Shown here: positions 46,880 through 57,461 of the stretch, piece after piece
How positions within the stretch are numbered: position 1 is the first letter of the stretch
How the letters are laid out: each line of letters begins with the position of its first letter
DNA from: Gaeumannomyces sp. JS-464
Lineage: Eukaryota; Ascomycota; Sordariomycetes; Magnaporthales; Magnaporthaceae
DNA: 64,000 nt
NCBI GenBank assembly: GCA_002197995.1
Contig: NGZR01000007.1
Location: 2,500,399 to 2,564,398, forward strand
Direction of reading: 5' to 3'
The notes under the pieces: generated by a model
Seen by the model: only the letters and a program-made list of their open reading frames with translations
Told to the model about the DNA's origin: nothing
The model's database searches: none
Translations under genes and position numbers: made by a program

Positions 46880-48620
46880 ATTGGGCGATTGGTTTTACGA
46901 TTACCCGAAAACGACCACCATAGTTATATTCGTTACCGAGCGCGAAAAGCGCGCTTAACAGGCGAAAAAGCAAATGCGTTTCGTTTTAAGCGATTTAAAA
47001 AAAGCTTTCCCCTAATCCGACAAGCAGCGAAAATCGCTACTAGCAATTTATTAGCAAATTACCTATTAAAATGTAAAAGGAGTTCCGCAGCTTGCAATTA
47101 CAATTACGGCGGGCAATAGGGATAATAACGATAAGGAGGAGGTTTTTTTAACTTACGAGCAATACGAAAAGGAGGTTATCGATAAGTTAAACGAAACGAA
47201 ATACACTTTTACCAGCAAGGATTTAAAAAACGACTTGCATTTTAAGGTCGACGATTTGGCCGCTTTAACGGGCAAATCGGGAAATAAGGACGAAAACGTA
47301 GCATTTTTTTTCCAATTAGTATCGGAAAACGGCAAAGCTGTTTAGCTTAACTTTAAAAGCTTACTAATTTAAAAACAGTTTTAAATAATAATCGAGGACC
47401 ACCCAAAAGCAATATACCGGGAGCTAAAACTCCGCTCGATCGTTTGGATGGTTTTTTATATACAGGTTTTAAAGTTTTACAAGCTCGCTAAAAATTTTAA
47501 TCGCATAATTTAAATGGTTTATTTATAGGCAAAATGCTTCGGTAAGGAATTTCGGGATTACGTTTGCCCGATTCCGCTACCGGCCTCGACGGATTTAAAA
47601 AACTAGCAACGAATTAACGAACTTATAAACCAAATGGTGGTTTTGCAAAATATTATAGCGATTAAAAATGCCACGTTAGCTAATTGCGCGGAGCAACTAA
47701 TAGCGTAACGCGACTAAACCCCCGGCTCGAATAGTACGAACTAAAAAGGAGGACGCTAAAAGGCCAAAATGAAAAATCCTTTAAAGTTTTACGGAAACCC
47801 CGTTACAGATAAAGTGACTTTCGAATATTAATACCGATAAATTAAAAATAAAATTTAAATCGATAAAGGAAAATGGACCGACCTCGAGAAGTTTGCTTAC
47901 GTATTCGGCCGTTTGGCAAATCGAGCGGTTTCGGTACTATTGCTTTATACACGAAATATTTACTTCGATCGTTTCCGTATTTACGACGAGCTAATAAACC
48001 ACTTTTAAAAAAAGCATTATAATAAAAACGCAAAAGCTAAAGCTTACGCGGATTTTAAAAAGCTAGCTATAAAAGCCGGAAATAAATTCCCCGATTTTAA
48101 AAACGATTTTATGCGTTTCGCTAAAAAATGCAAAGTTTTTCGAACGAATTAAAAGCGCGAAATTTACGATCGTTTTACGTTTAGCTTTCGGATTTAAATT
48201 ATTTAAAAATATATTAACCAAAGCGTTATATTCGAAAAGGTTTATCGTTAAGCATAAAAGTTTTTTTTTTAATATAAACGAGTGCGTAAAAAAAAGCCGC
48301 AATTAAAAGAAAAAAAAGCAATATAAAAAGGCAGCCCGGCATTTGCCTTTAAATTTCGTAAAACTTTTAACAAACTTTCGTAAGCCTTTACCGCAAATGC
48401 CGCCACTCGCTTACCTCGCGAGGAAATGGCCCGCTTTTTAAAAAAAGGATGTTGTTTTAATTGTAAAAAAACCAAATATCGCATTCGCGAGTGCCTTTCG
48501 CGCGATAAAAATACCAACGAGGCCCGAATTAACGAAATCCTAGCCAAATATTACCCGTTTAAGTTAGATAAAAAGTGCTTTAATAACGGTAATAGCAATA
48601 AGGCCAAGTCGAAAAATTAA
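46880..48620 (+). pseudogene. gag of I
   Basis: N-terminal part at 46889-47119 is stop-free (MVLRLPENDHHSYIRYRAR...). A capsid-like segment follows near 48000-48220: AYADFKKLAIKAGNKFPDF, DFMRFAKKCKVF, EIYDRFTFSF. The knuckle at about 48442-48490 reads CCFNCKKTKYRIREC, a CX2CX4HX4C with His now Tyr. Stops interrupt the middle. Role: particle formation and RNA packaging. Confidence 0.82.
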
Positions 48621-48699
48621 CAACTTTAAAGAAAGTGGACTCCTTTTTAAAAAACGTATCGTTATAGCGGAAAATTATAAAAAACAAGTTGCTTTTTAA

Positions 48700-51600
48700 C
48701 TTTTTCCATAAATATTTAAGCGGTAATTCGTTTATATTGCTTAGCATTATATCGTTTAATAAACTTTTTTTTTCCATATAAAGCTTAATTAATACGGGAG
48801 CAAATGGTTACTTTTTCGTTAACCTACGCACGGTAAAAAAAACGAAAAAGCTATTTAAAGCTGCCCGTTTCGATAATTTTGTTTTATAAATAGTTGGAGG
48901 TTATAACGGAAAGGGAGCATAAGCGGTAAACGTGGCGGTAATCGCGCATTTCCGGATTTAACGCCGAACGTTTTACAACGTTCTTTTACTGGTTTTAAAT
49001 ATAAAGTAAAATTTAATAATCGGGTTAAAATTTTTAAAAAGTTACGATATTTTCCCCGATTATCGGCGACGGAAATTTTTGTTTAACGATAATGCTAACT
49101 TTTCGACCCCCGAGTTATAAAACATCGCGATAAACAACTTTTTTACGTTAACCCACTGCTTATAAAAGTTTTACGATAAAAAGGTTCGCCGGAAAAAGGC
49201 TTTAATAAAAGCGGAAAATAAAAGGAAAAAAGACGGTAAAAATGCGTTGTTCAAAATGCGGCGACATATTAACAGGCTAAAAGCGATTACCCGGGAACTT
49301 TTAACCAGTAAAAAGCCTTCGTTAAAAACACCACTAACAAGGTTAATACCTCGACCGACCGCCGGTTCGAAGCCAAAGTCGCGATTACGGCCGGAACGAA
49401 ACGAAGGGTTTTAAGCTTTAACATAAGCCTTGTTTTTAACTAAGGACCTTATTTTCGCCGCGGGAAAGCCGAGCCCCGGCAAGGCGCAAAATTAGCCGAA
49501 GGTTTAAGTCCAAAAAAACGCGTACGGAAAGTACACTTTAAAAAGAAACGCCGTAAATTAATACAAAAACCGCACGGTTAATACCGCTTTTATCGGTGCA
49601 ATAGGCTTAATGCAAATCGCAATACGGCATAAAGCTTTTTTAACAATAACTAGCTTATTCGAAATTAGCCGGCTTATTAAAAGCAAAAGGAATAACTAAA
49701 AAGATTAAAAGCTAATGCCGCACGATAAAAAAAGCTCCGATAACGAGCAAAAATACTAGTGCTTTTCAAATACCACGAAATGCTAAACGTATTTAGCAAG
49801 GCGGAATTTAACCAACTTTTACCGCTCCGTTTTAAAGTCGACCATTAAATTAAATTAAAAAAGGGACGCGACGCCGGCGAGCTAAATTACTCCCCGTTAT
49901 ATAAAATATCCGTTAAAAAGTTAAAAGCGTATCGGCAATATATTACCGACAATTTGCATAAAAGGTTTATCGAGGCTAGCAGCGCATTTTTTGCCGCATT
50001 TATCTTATTTACGAAAAAAGCGGACGGTAGTTTACGGTTATGCGTAAATTACAAAAAGCTTAATGCGATAACCAAAAAAACGTATATTCGTTGCTTTTAA
50101 TCGAGGAAACTTTAGCTAGGATATTAAGCGTTAAGTTTTTTACTAAAATAAATATCCGTTAAGCTTTTTACAAAATTAAAATAAAGCTGGAAGCTAGGGA
50201 ATTAATAACGTTCCGCATACGTTACGGGACTTTTAAGTATAACGTAATGCTTTTTAAGCTTACGAACGGTTCGGCGACGTTTTAAAAGTTTATTAATAGC
50301 ATTTTAATGGAATATTTGGACGACTTTTACTCCGCTTATATCGACGATATTATTATTTAATCGTCGATTTTGGAGTAACACCGAAAGCACGTGTTTAAAG
50401 TGCTGCGAAAGCTATAAAAGGCCGGTTTTTAAACCGATTTAAAAAAAAAATGCGAATTCCACGTCGAAAAAACGAAGTTTTTGGGCTTTATTATCGGAAT
50501 ATCCGAAGTTAAAGTTAATTTTAAAAAAATTTTAATGGTAAAAAACTAAAAGGCTTTAAAATTTTTAAAAAAGGTTTAATTTTTTTTTGGCTTTTATAAC
50601 TTTTACCGCAAATTCGTCCCAAAATACAGCCAAATCGCTAAACTTTTAACTAATTTAACGAGAAAAAGCGAAGCGTTTAAATGGACGAAGCCGAAGGCAA
50701 AGTTTTTTAAAAAGCTTAAACGCCGATTGCTACACGCCCCGGTATTTAAGCATTACGAATAAAACCGGCAAACCCGGGTAAAAACGAATGCTTTCGACGG
50801 GGTTTTAACAAACGTGCTATCCCAAAAGCACGAAAACGGGTGGCATTCGACTGCGTTTTTTTTCGAAACGATATACGGGGCCGAGCTTAACTATTTTATC
50901 CACGATAAAAAGCTGCTAGTAATAGTGCGAGCGTTTAAACATTGGAAAGCGGAACTCGTAAAGTTGTAAGTTAAAAAGTTCCTCGTTATTACGAATTACT
51001 AAACGTTAAAATACTTCGGGACGAAGAAATATTTAAACGCTAGGCAAACCGCTTAGTTAAACTTATTTTTCTAGTACCGTTTTGAAATTACTTATCGCTT
51101 TAAATCCGAAAATGCCGCGGCGAACGCGTTAATAAAAAAAACGGAAAAAATAAAATTCCAAAAGGAAAAAAAGGAAATTAAACGGTACCGAGCGATATTT
51201 GCTTCGGCATTACGGGAAAGCTCGAAAAACCTGCTATTCGTATTGGAAACGCTTATTTCGGAAAAGTCGGAATTAAAAAAGCTATTCGAAATGATTTTGT
51301 CGAACCAACTGTTAAAAGCAAACCTTAAAGCGCTTTTTTTTGGAAAAGTACCAAATTAAAGCTAAAAAGGGACGAAAAGGGTGGATTTTGCTTAGCGATT
51401 TAAAAAAGCCAAACTATTATATTTTTTACAAAAACAAACTGGTCGTTTTATTTTAAAAAACGCAATATGGTTAGCGACGCTTATTGCGGAAATATACGGC
51501 CGAATTACGGCCGTATACCCGGGACGTAACAAAACGAGGAAATTTGTTAATAAGAAATACTAGTAGCCCGGATTAAATGCAAATGTTAATTAGTTCGTAG

Positions 51601-52960
51601 CCAATTGCAGTTGTAAATCCGCGAAAATACCTAAAAATAAAACGCCCGGGTTGCTGCACCCCTTCCTTCCTTTTATACGCGTTTAGCAATATGTGGTTAT
51701 CGATTTTAAAAGCATGCTTAAAAATAGGAAAGGGTACGATAACGCGCTAGTAATAATAAACTGCTTAACTAAGCGTTTATAAACGATTTTTTGCAATACG
51801 AAGGTTATAAGGTTAGCAGCGGCAAAGCTATATTATAAGGGATTATACCGGATATACGGGTTGCTTTTAACCGTCGGATTCGATCGTAGCTTTTAATTCG
51901 TTTCCGATTTACTAACGAATTGTCGAAAATTTTAAGGCGTAAATTAAAAACTATCCTTATCACTTTTAATCGGCAAAACAAGCCGAAATTATAAACCAAT
52001 ATTTAAATTAACGTTTACGCTTATTCGTAAACCATTTTTAAAATAATTGGTTAATCTTTTTGCACGCTTTTAACCTGGTTTAAACGATATTTCCGCACGA
52101 ATCGCTAAAAGGTATATCACTTTTCGAAATGTCGATAAGCTTTCCGTACTTTCCGCATTAGGATTAAGCCCGTCGAACGACGTTTAAAAGGTTAACGGCA
52201 TAGGAGAAAATATTACGAAAAGATACGCAAAAAGCGGCGAAAAAGTTATTAAAATTTAGCGAAAAAGCCTGGAAATTATTACTCCGGGTTTAAGAAAAAA
52301 CAACCATCCAAACCAATAAATATCGTCGAATTTCGGATTTCGAAATGGGCAACGAAATTTTAATTATTAAAAAAAACTAAGCGACGGATAGGCCTAATAA
52401 TAAGCTCGATTTCCCGTTAACTAAAAGGCTATACCGGATCGTAACTTTTAAAAGTTATTTATATAAGCTGGAAATCTTTTAAAAATAAAAAAAAACGAAG
52501 GTTTTCCATACGGATAAGTTAAAGCGATTTTTAAACAACCTTTTGCCGGGATAAAAGCTGGAACGACCCGAATCGAAAACCGTTAACGGCGAAGAGGAAT
52601 AAAAGCTAAAAACCATTTTATTATCGAAGCTGTATTACGAACGCTTTTAATATTAAATGCAATAGCAAAGCTAGGACCCCGACCTTAACTTTTACGACGC
52701 CGCTGCTTTTAAAAACGCGGCCACCTCGTTTAAAGCATATTACGAGGAGTATCCGGATAAGCTAAGCCCGTCGAAACGATTGCAAATTTGGTTGGAAACC
52801 GCCGAAAAAGACGCCTTCGCAAAAAATTACGCTGATAATAACAAACCAGCCGACAGCGGGATTAAGCAAAGGTTGCAACGGAGAATGCCGAAGCGTTAAA
52901 AAAAGAAATCGTTAAAAAAGGACCGCACAACCGTTTCTTTTCGGCCTTTTTAAAAAAAAG
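48700..52960 (+). pseudogene. pol of I: protease, RT, RNase H, integrase
   Basis: RT from about 49850: ELNYSPLYKISVKKLKAYR, AFILFTKKADGSLRLCVNY and KKLNAITKK; the catalytic box at 50338-50355 is YIDDII, with both Asp intact. RNase H about 50700-51050, integrase about 51480-52350 (including VIDFKSMLKNRKGYDNALV and INCLTKR; the first Asp is kept), then a C-terminal tail with HTDKLKRFLNN near 52505-52540 and a stop-poor stretch ending near 52960. Many TAA/TAG stops and several frame changes. Confidence 0.83.
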
Positions 52961-52975
52961 GGTAATGTTATAGCA

Positions 52976-53176
52976 CGGCCGGCCTTTACAAGCGTTTAGG
53001 CTATAATTGCAAAAATGGCTTTAAAATTACCTAACTAAAAACTATCGGATGCTATACTAATCTTTATGCGTACGCGTATCGCAACGCGCAATTGTTTTTA
53101 CTTTTTTAGCTTTAAATCGTGATAATAATAAAGGGTATATTACAGCCTTGCCTCGGTTCCTATCGTTTTCGTTACA
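52976..53176 (+). repeat. 3' LTR of I
   Basis: 201 bp, TGTTATAGCACGG...CGTTACA; a purine-rich AAAAAAAAGGGTAA run lies just upstream (52962-52975). Confidence 0.9.
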
Positions 53177-53181
53177 CTTAT

Positions 53182-53560
53182 CGTAAAAAGGGTAAAAAGC
53201 TTTGCTTATAAGGTTTAACTACCGGTTAAGTATAATCGATTATATAACGTTTTTCCGTCGTTTTATTAAAGCTGTAAAACGACTTTAAACCTCGGGTTTC
53301 CAATTCCGCCTTTCCAAATTTAAAAAAGGAAATCGAAAAGTGGAAGGTAAAAAACGTGGTCGATATGCAAAAGCAAAAGGAATTCCGCTCGTTTTTAATA
53401 AAAAGGGCAAAATGGCCGCAAAATATAACATATGAAAATTAAAAAACATTTGGATAACATACAAAAGCTAATTAAAAGCTATTTAAAAAAAAAGCGCAAA
53501 ACGCACCGCAAATAGGATAACCTTACTTCGGGGCTAAAAAAAAGTAAAAAGTGAAAAAAA
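53182..53560 (+). pseudogene. pol of G, part 3: integrase C-terminus and chromodomain
   Basis: After element I the frame continues with LPVKYNRLYNVFPSFY (family LPxKYxRIHNVFHVSLL), then a chromodomain: EKWKVKNVVDMQKQKEF, then SFLIKRAKWP (LVKWKxWP in family members) and ITYENQKHLDN. This marks G as a chromovirus. Stops are TAA/TAG. The pol end is near 53560. Confidence 0.8.
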
Positions 53561-53611
53561 AAAAAATTGAAAATTTAAAGCCGCCGAAAAATCCCTAATT
53601 ATTACTCGACG

Positions 53612-55090
53612 TTTAATAACCGCGTTTTAACAAAAAAAGTCTTTATTATTATTTTCCTTTTTTAAATTCCGAATTATCGGTAAATCGGACTACGATTTAA
53701 GCCCTAGCGATTTAGTATAAAGTCGGGTCGCCGTCGATATCGACGAATAATAATACGTCGCTAAACTTAATTTCCACCTCGCAATTTAAACCTTTTTTAA
53801 ACTTTTCGTTCGAAAGGTTAAAAGCTTAACCTTCGTTAAAAACCTCTTATTATAGCTCCGAAAGCTGGAAAAGACGGATACCGTTAGTGGCCGGGTTAAG
53901 CACGATATTGTAAAAAGGTATAAAGCGTAATCCCCAATTAGCGCGAGTTATAACCGAAACCTAACCCTAAAAAATAAATTAGCCTATCCGAGCTAGCATT
54001 TCGTTAATTTCGGCAAGCTCGTTATAAAAAGCGTGCCGAATGTGCACTTTCGAATACGCCGCGAACGCACGCCTTTTCGCGAGCAGCTAGTAATACCGAA
54101 CATTTATAAGCAGGTTTCGAAACGTCGGGAAATAGTACGAGTTGTAATCGTTAAATTCCTAAAAAAAATAGCGATATAAAAGCTTTGCGAAAGTTAAAAA
54201 GGCAAACCTAATGGAAATCCGACCACTATTGGTAGCAAAATAAAAAAAACCATAATAAGCCAAAGGATAAATTGTAACGGAAAAACCATAAAGGTTTTTT
54301 TATAAAAACAAATTAAAAAAAGCGAAACCGCGTAATAAGCTTACCGAAAAACTTGGTAAACCACTATACATTTACCAGCATACTTTTAACAAACCCAAAT
54401 CGATATTAAAAGAAAAACTTTAAAGCAAAAAACAATAAGCCTAACCCTGTTAAATCCACCGGAAATAACGGCCTATTTTAGTAATGCCGGTGGTACATAC
54501 CAGGTTATGCTTAAAATGCGTCCCACCCCGAAAAAGGTCGGCCATATAGCAATTACTACAAAAAAAACGGCGTTAAATACTATTAAAAGCCACCGTGCTA
54601 ATAATAAAAGCAACCTAAACTCGCTAGCGGTCCTTTTTTGCAAAAAAACGCAAAGCGAAACGATATTTTTTATTAACGAGGTCGTTAAGCTTATTAAACC
54701 GATAAATAACGCTAATAAGGTATGCTAATAACGAAAGTGTTCCGAAAGTTTAAACCGGAGTTAAACCGGAAAGCGAAATGGTAAAAGAAAAGCGGATTTC
54801 CTTAAAAATGCTATAATTAGCAAAATAATAAAAGCTTTTTTTCGTAAAGCTAGCTATAATCGCCCGCTTCGCATCGTTAAAAGCGAAAAGGCGACGGCGA
54901 AATGCCTCGTTAGCAGTAGCGTCGTAAAACATAATTTTGCAGCAAAATCGGGTTAACGCACGTTCGAAACGAGCAAGCCGGAAAGGAAGACGAAAACGTA
55001 TAATCGCGACCGCAGCTGGAAAAAAAAGCGTAATTAAGCGTAATCGAAACCGCGACCGCAGCTGGAAAAAGCCTAAATCCGGGTTAAGCA
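53612..55090 (-). pseudogene. long antisense ORF of G, about 490 codons
   Basis: A single - strand frame from about 55090 to 53612, opposite to gag-pol, interrupted only by TAA/TAG at Gln-like positions. The C-terminal third is strikingly protein-like: VHIRHAFYNELAEINEMLA, VSVITRANWGLRFIPFYNI, LNPATNGIRLFQLSEL, VEIKFSDVLLFVDIDGDPT, IVVRFTDNSEFKKGK, then three stops. The N-terminal part includes MFYDATANEAFRRRLFAF and FFCSNC. Aromatic-rich, no domain recognised. I recall similar unnamed fungal proteins but cannot confirm. Near 54507-54728 the + strand is also open, which is probably its shadow. Confidence 0.6.
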
Positions 55091-55596
55091 AAAAGCGTAA
55101 AAAGGTTGCGGGAAAAAAGAAAAAACGCCAATTTTAAAAAGCAAACGCAGGCTTTTATGCGTTAAAAGCGTAAGCTTTATAAGCAAATAAGCAATACAAA
55201 GGTAAAAGGAATAAAGCAACAATTAGCGGCGTTTAATCGTCGCTATTAATTATATTATTAAAAGGAAGGAAAATAACGCCGGCTTGCCGGAAAAAAAACA
55301 AAAAGGTTTACCGGCAAAACCGTTTTTGCTTTAACCGTCGCCGGCCTTGCCGGGGCCGACGGCCCCACACGGCTAACGCTACAAAAAACGCCACCAAAAT
55401 CCCATAAGCCTTACTAGCACCCTGTTAAAAAAAGCTATTCGCATTTCCACATTACTAAAAAACCATTTACTTTAAATGGTAAAGGTATTAACAAAACTTG
55501 GTTTGCCCGTTAACACGCTATAAACCGACCAAGCTTTAACGCAACTATTTCGCTAATAGGCGCTACCAAAACGTTAGCGTTTTAAAAGGGGGATAG

Positions 55597-55878
55597 TGTA
55601 AAAAAGCTCGCCGCGATAATGGCGGGCCACCGTTATAGCAAAAAGCTTTAACCCTGTTTACGAGCCCGAACCACGTGAAAGCCTAAAGCACTTAGGCACG
55701 TAATAAGGGGCCCAAAAGGGCCACGCTACTTAAGCAGCTTGTAAAAAGCAATTCTTAAATGGCCGGAATAAGTTAAAGTTGTTATATTTACCTTATAGCA
55801 ATATAGGTTTTTAACCTTTACAAACCGCCTACTGTTATCGTAATCACCTCGTACAGGCTTTCGGCTTACCCCGTGATA
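55597..55878 (+). repeat. 3' LTR of G
   Basis: 282 bp, ends CCCCGTGATA (CA now TA), then GGAAT. Purines TTTTAAAAGGGGGATAG upstream include a plausible polypurine tract (AAAAGGGGGA, about 55584-55593). Confidence 0.93.
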
Positions 55879-55883
55879 GGAAT

Positions 55884-55980
55884 TTAGCTAACAAAATTTT
55901 CGAAGCTTGTCGGGAGCTATATACAAGTTATAAGGCTAAGCTTTAATGCTAAAGTAAAGCTATAACCTTAACTTATAACA
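55884..55980 (-). repeat. 3' LTR of J, second part
   Basis: 97 bp that complete the 75 bp at 32466-32540; together 172 bp and parallel to 57285-57456. The break is the GGAAT target of Gypsy G. Confidence 0.9.
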
Positions 55981-56223
55981 TACCTTCCTTCCCCGGGTCG
56001 AGTCCGGTATTAGTCCGGGTTTTTAAGGTTTTTGGAAGCCGCGCATCCTGTGCATAAGCGGAAAACCCCCGCTTTTATTACCCCTTTTATATGCCTAAAG
56101 CCCCAAGCTAAAGTTAAAAGGGATTAAGCCTTTATAAAGCCAGCGAGGGCAATAACAATAGGATAGCTAAAGCACGCCGTTAAACCAGCGCTTGTAACCT
56201 TGTACCACTAAGCACTTGGCTTA

Positions 56224-56260
56224 CCAGCGTATTGCTGGCGCGCTGGGCCCTTTGCCCAGC
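56224..56260. other. two adjacent perfect hairpins inside J
   Basis: CCAGC-GTATT-GCTGG (56224-56238) and GCTGGGC-CCTTT-GCCCAGC (56242-56260), 3 bp apart, in a GC-rich stretch (about 56200-56480). They lie between the J Gag knuckle and the 3' LTR. Function unknown; an RNA packaging or export structure is one option. Confidence 0.55.
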
Positions 56261-56479
56261 TTTTGCAACTTGTAAGCGGTTGCTAAAGCGCCTACATTCC
56301 GGCGGGGTACCGGGGCTTCCAGCCTTTTACAGCGCCGAGGCGATGCCTTTTTTATAGCGCGTTCCAACCCCGTTACCGATCCGTTAAGGTTAACGGGACC
56401 CCCCAGCTTTTAGCCCGCCACGGGCCCGGCCCGGGTCCGTCCTTTTCCCTCCCTCCTTTTAGCCCGTGTGCGTAACATC

Positions 56480-57240
56480 GCCGTTACGACTCCGCCTCGC
56501 CGTTCCCTAACTGCTTTGTAAAAATAAAAGCAATAACAGTACTTTTACCACCACGCTAAAAGCAATCCCTTTTGTAATGCCTTAGCTTTTTGCAATAAAA
56601 ACAAATGCCAGGATTATAGGTTTTAGCCGCTTCGATATCCATAGCATTTAGCTTTAAGTCCGGCACTTTTCCGGGTTTTTTTATAGCTTTTTATTTTTGT
56701 GCGCTTTCGAAAACCCTTTTAAAGCTTCGAAAGAGATTTAAAAAAGCTTGTAGGTTTTTTAGCCATTTTGCTTTTAGATTAAGTTTGCGTTATAAGGCCG
56801 GTGATACCCCGGCAGCGAGCAGTGCAATTAGGGCTTTTAGGGACCAATTTTTTGCACTCGCAACGTACTTTTCTTTATTTTAACGCGCTAAAAACTCTGC
56901 TAAAAGCTTTTTCTTTTAGCGCATTATTACTAGTGCTAGTGCGGCCCTTTTTGCTTTGCGTATATTTCGAAGGTCGGCTTCGATTTGGGCTAAAAATTCG
57001 GTGGCCTTAAAGCTTTCGGCGCTTGCTTACACGTACTTAAAGTACTGCACTTTATAAAAGCTTAAACGTAAGTATACGTAAAAAAATTAAGCTTGTTAGC
57101 TTTCGATCGCTGGCTTATCGACGGCCATCTTTATTCGCATTTTTACCAGCTAAGGTTTAAGCCCGGCTTTTAACGTTAATTTTGGTAAGTACGGCAATTG
57201 CTAGCGTGCGTTCGATATTAACGAAGTAAGTTCGGTTATT
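56480..57240 (-). pseudogene. Gag-like protein of J with CCHC knuckle
   Basis: The - strand frame near 57200-57110 reads LPKLTLKAGLKP then MRIKMAVDKPAIES, with later helical Ala/Lys/Arg-rich blocks. Near 56630-56555 it reads MDIEAAKTYNPGICFYCKKLRHYKRDC, given here as AAKTYNPG and CFYCKKLRHYKRDC: a complete CX2CX4HX4C knuckle. Stops are few and mostly TAA/TAG. Lower-confidence open sequence continues towards the 3' LTR without any pol motif. It is the only coding region I see in J. Confidence 0.7.
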
Positions 57241-57284
57241 TTAAACCCGGTGCGCGTAGTAAAACCAAAATGGAGTTAATTTAA

Positions 57285-57456
57285 TGTAATAGGCTGGCTT
57301 AAGGAGGATTGCTATAAGGAGTTAAAAAAGTAGGATAAATTAACTACCAAAGAAAGGAATTTAGCTAACAGGATTTTCGAAGCTTGTCGGGAGCTATATA
57401 CAAGTTATAAAGTTAATTTTAATGCTAAAGTAAAGCCATAGCATTAACTTATAACA
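57285..57456 (-). repeat. 5' LTR of J
   Basis: 172 bp, TGTAATAGGCTGGC...TTATAACA on the + strand. Same length and sequence pattern as the joined left copy. Confidence 0.9.
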
Positions 57457-57461
57457 AGCTT

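Larger units (their letters stand above)
46586..53176 (+). mobile_element. Ty3/Gypsy retrotransposon I
   Basis: 6,591 bp, duplication CTTAT (46581-46585, 53177-53181). LTRs 46586-46796 (211 bp) and 52976-53176 (201 bp), starting TGTTATAGCACGGCCGG in the 3' copy. Gag with knuckle, then RT, RNase H and integrase on the + strand. No chromodomain seen and no extra ORF. It interrupts the integrase C-terminus of G. Confidence 0.92.
32541..55878 (+). mobile_element. Ty3/Gypsy chromovirus G, carrying H and I
   Basis: LTRs of 282 bp at both ends (32541-32822 and 55597-55878) and the duplication GGAAT (32536-32540, 55879-55883). Its span of 23.3 kb falls to about 8.95 kb when H and I are removed. The + strand encodes Gag, then protease-RT (to 36135), RNase H, linker with minisatellite and integrase (43931-46585), and the integrase end plus chromodomain (53182-53560). 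A long antisense frame fills most of 53612-55090. It sits in an LTR of J. Confidence 0.92.
32466..57456 (-). mobile_element. small gag-only LTR element J (interrupted by G)
   Basis: Flanked by AGCTT (32461-32465 and 57457-57461). LTRs are 172 bp each: the right one at 57285-57456, the left one in two parts, 32466-32540 and 55884-55980, because Gypsy G inserted with a GGAAT duplication. Without G the element is about 1.65 kb. The interior (55981-57284) encodes a - strand Gag-like protein with a CCHC knuckle and no recognisable protease, RT or integrase. It would depend on other elements for mobility. It is less AT-rich than its surroundings. Confidence 0.85.

Noticed and set aside
54507..54728. 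A stop-free + strand frame of 73 codons in the 3' region of G
   Set aside because: The - strand frame through the same place is far longer and has a more protein-like C-terminus. The + frame stays possible but less likely.
55984..56030. A tRNA-like CCGGGTCGAGTCCGG word in J
   Set aside because: It resembles a T-arm only loosely; no acceptor or anticodon arm could be formed around it.
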